Assembly (NCBI RefSeq): GCF_051020975.1
Contig: NC_135043.1
Coordinates: forward strand, 10,912,001 to 10,976,000
DNA from: Osmia lignaria lignaria
Lineage: Eukaryota > Arthropoda > Insecta > Hymenoptera > Megachilidae
Length of the DNA: 64,000 bases
Reading direction: 5' to 3'
In this document: positions 63,434-64,000 of the stretch, in pieces
How positions within the stretch are numbered: position 1 is the first letter of the stretch
How the letters are laid out: every line of letters starts with the position of its first letter
Program-made: the position numbers and the translations under genes
The notes under the pieces: model-generated
The model's database searches: none
Told to the model about the DNA's origin: nothing
What the model saw: the letters and a program-made list of their open reading frames with translations, nothing else

Positions 63434-64000
63434 ACTGTTTTATTCGATTAACAAACTTCGTTTTATACAAACCGTAACTGCATATGTAATATCGTATGTA
63501 TCAAAAGACACAAATACTGACAGTGTGTCAAAGAAATACAGAGTTATCTGTTTTAAAAGTATAGCACGCTGTAAATATATGTATGAATTTCTTAATTCAT
63601 ATATGAAACGTGAAATAGTTCAATTTCGACATGAAAGATTTTGTAAGATCTGAAGATTAGTTTATTTTTACTTATTTATGCAATATATTAATTTGTGTTA
63701 CTTGTAATATAATTCCAAATATTTTTTTAGCTCATGATAGACTTAAAGATCATACTTTCTTTTTGGTACAAATTTTGTAAATGTACAAACTTGATATTTG
63801 GACGTTTACATTTTCAATAACTGTTTGTCAATATTCTTCTTAAGACATACGTGAGTCTAAAATGACTGCCCTTTTTATCCTCACCGTACTTCATGTGATT
63901 ATGTATTTGTTAATATATACATAAAGTGCTTTTTTACATTAAAAATGCCATTACTACCACTACAGTCTATGTATTTTTAAATTATTAGCGGTTTTAATGT
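63434..64000. other. ATG14 3' flank
   Basis: AT-rich 3' UTR and downstream DNA to the window edge. An 80-codon ORF at 63411-63653 overlaps the ATG14 end in another frame and is not supported. Confidence 0.5.

Noticed and set aside
1..64000. tRNA, rRNA or other structural RNA genes
   Set aside because: I scanned for tRNA-like T-arm and anticodon arm patterns and saw none convincing; a covariance-model scan would be decisive.
1..64000. A previously undescribed multi-gene protein system
   Set aside because: All twelve protein genes belong to well-known animal families with ordinary architecture, and neighbouring functions are unrelated.

Overview
This is a eukaryotic nuclear window, almost certainly from an insect. 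All genes are protein-coding and split by mostly short (about 60-250 bp) GT-AG introns, and the non-coding DNA is strongly AT-rich. The proteins are recognisable animal housekeeping factors. Compactness, AT bias and gene set suggest a hymenopteran, possibly a bee, but that is an inference; no species-diagnostic sequence was recognised.

Layout: DCAF1/mahjong (+, 5' end outside the window, 1-5338); TFIIA large subunit (+, 6903-9110); CCA-adding enzyme TRNT1 (-, 10012-11891); a 4-kb gene-poor stretch with palindromic and MITE-like repeats; PHRF1 (-, 15964-24930, about 2515 aa, one 3.9-kb RS-rich exon); a 4.9-kb gap holding an unusual GC-rich satellite cluster (27530-28770); GTPBP1 (+, 29814-32550); a near-perfect 84-bp-arm hairpin element (33199-33382); Integrator subunit 11 (+, 33949-35934); a kinectin/p180-like ER coiled-coil protein (-, 37651-49704); sorting nexin 1/2 (-, 51425-53644); the SNARE USE1 (+, 54457-55580); OSTF1 (+, 55781-57028); gamma-tubulin complex component 4 (-, 57538-60169); autophagy factor ATG14 (+, 61231-63433).

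Exon structures were assembled by hand from splice consensus plus protein continuity. In all twelve models the summed coding length is divisible by three, and the translations run continuously along known family sequences. Single-base errors at exon edges are still possible.

The genes do not form one pathway. Themes are transcription and RNA processing (TFIIA-L, PHRF1, IntS11, TRNT1), ubiquitin ligase function (DCAF1; PHRF1 by family), membrane traffic and autophagy (kinectin-like, SNX1/2, USE1, ATG14) and cytoskeleton/signalling (GCP4, OSTF1). SNX1/USE1, GCP4/ATG14 and PHRF1/GTPBP1 are head-to-head pairs.

No new protein system was found. The most interesting material is non-coding: (i) a satellite cluster with 60-, 30- and 76-bp periods built on GGGGT...ACCCC hairpin cores, with a lone core 15 kb away; (ii) a family of long palindromes; (iii) a hAT-like MITE with a perfect 8-bp target-site duplication in a DCAF1 intron, with a decayed relative in a second intron upstream. 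Gene-level points are a GC-AG intron in DCAF1, a lost WDxR arginine, a Taspase-1-type site in TFIIA-L, and stop codon/splice-donor ambiguities in PHRF1 and USE1.
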